6,820 nt of DNA from NCBI GenBank assembly GCA_001798265.1, contig MGRR01000038.1, positions 1 to 6,820 on the forward strand, read 5' to 3'. This DNA is from Deltaproteobacteria bacterium RIFCSPHIGHO2_12_FULL_43_9 (GTDB taxonomy: Bacteria > Bdellovibrionota > O2-12-FULL-43-9). The translations under genes were made by a program, and so were the position numbers. Shown piece by piece: positions 6,606 through 6,820 of the stretch. Each line of letters opens with the position of its first letter. The first letter of the stretch is position 1. The notes beneath the pieces are model-generated. The model saw only the letters and a list, made by a program, of their open reading frames with translations. It was not told the DNA's origin and did no database searches.

Positions 6606-6727
6606 AGCCCCTATGTCATCCCCGTAACCATGTCATCCCGGCGAAAGCCGGGATCTATCCCGTCATTTGTCATTCCCGCGGACGCGGGAATCTAGATCCC
6701 CGTTTTCACGGGGATGACAGGGGGGCT
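6606..6727. mobile_element. Hairpin-rich MITE-like or REP-like repeat element
   Basis: This is a 122-bp non-coding element whose ends are imperfect 20-bp inverted repeats. AGCCCCTATGTCATCCCCGT (6606-6625) and the reverse complement of 6708-6727 differ at only 2 positions. Inside are three hairpins in a row: 6635-6654 (8-bp perfect stem, GAAA loop), 6672-6691 (ATTCCCGC/GCGGGAAT, up to 9 bp) and 6696-6715 (8-bp perfect stem, TTTC loop). It shares the GTCATTCCC...GGGATGAC core with the element at 690-815 but not its 12-bp termini. No flanking target duplication is evident. It may be a nested or tandem set of related palindromic repeats. It lies upstream of tal and before the possible gene at the right edge. 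Confidence 0.7.
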
Positions 6728-6783
6728 CGGAACGACGTGGTAACCCCTTTACTCAAGGAGAGCCATAGACTATTAAGTCATAC

Positions 6784-6820
6784 ATGCCAAATGAACAGGC
6801 AATGCGAAAAGAGATGGTTG
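6784..6820 (+). CDS. Possible start of a plus-strand gene, rest outside window
   Basis: An ATG at 6784 opens a frame of 12 codons (MPNEQAMRKEMV) to the window edge. A TAG at 6766 closes the frame upstream and no other standard start lies between. The residues loosely recall the N-terminus of protein-L-isoaspartate O-methyltransferases, which often have an Arg-x-x-Met-Val segment near the start, but 12 residues cannot identify a family. AAGGAGA (6755-6761) is 22 nt upstream, too far for a normal ribosome binding site, so either the start or the gene itself is uncertain. Confidence 0.3.
   Translation, partial: MPNEQAMRKEMV

Noticed and set aside
6632..6715. CRISPR-like repeat spacing in the right-hand hairpin cluster
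   Set aside because: The units are inverted hairpins of differing sequence, not identical direct repeats with unique spacers of even length, and no cas gene is present.

Overview
The window looks like ordinary chromosomal housekeeping DNA from an anaerobic bacterium, probably Desulfobacterota (the former Deltaproteobacteria) or a neighbouring phylum. This rests on gene content, not on a marker gene. A CtpA-type protease, an RqcH/NFACT protein, a SurA-N/DsbA-like fusion, an MCAD-like acyl-CoA dehydrogenase and a small TalC-type transaldolase occur together, amid hairpin repeats of the GTCATTCCC...GGGATGAC kind. The taxonomic call is tentative.

Left part. A minus-strand gene open at the window edge (530 to 1) encodes a multi-pass membrane protein with a CPBP (CAAX protease and bacteriocin-processing) motif, DELLFRG. 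Two expected catalytic positions are altered. A gene-free stretch follows, then a 126-bp MITE-like element (690-815) with perfect 12-bp terminal inverted repeats and an 8-bp target duplication. It sits in the 5' leader of the next gene, directly before its ribosome binding site.

Centre, plus strand. ctpA (834-2258, exported S41 tail-specific protease) is followed with no gap by a short NFACT/RqcH-family gene (2259-3617). The stop codon of the second gene lies inside a long hairpin (3600-3643), which separates it from a convergent minus-strand operon.

Right part, minus strand. The operon reads tal (transaldolase, 6544 to 5900), acyl-CoA dehydrogenase (5903 to 4761, overlapping tal by 4 bp), then a membrane-anchored SurA-N plus DsbA-like thiol oxidoreductase (4730 to 3654). 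Upstream of tal is a second hairpin-rich element (6606-6727) with 20-bp imperfect inverted ends. Beyond it, the first 12 codons of a possible plus-strand gene enter the window.

The genes cover cell-envelope protein quality control (CtpA, the DsbA-like fusion), ribosome-associated quality control (RqcH-like) and central metabolism (transaldolase, acyl-CoA oxidation). I see no CRISPR array, tRNA, rRNA, phage gene or transposase gene. The most distinctive observations are the MITE insertion with intact target duplication, the altered CPBP active site, and the pairing of a possible C-terminal-tailing factor with a C-terminal-tail-reading protease.
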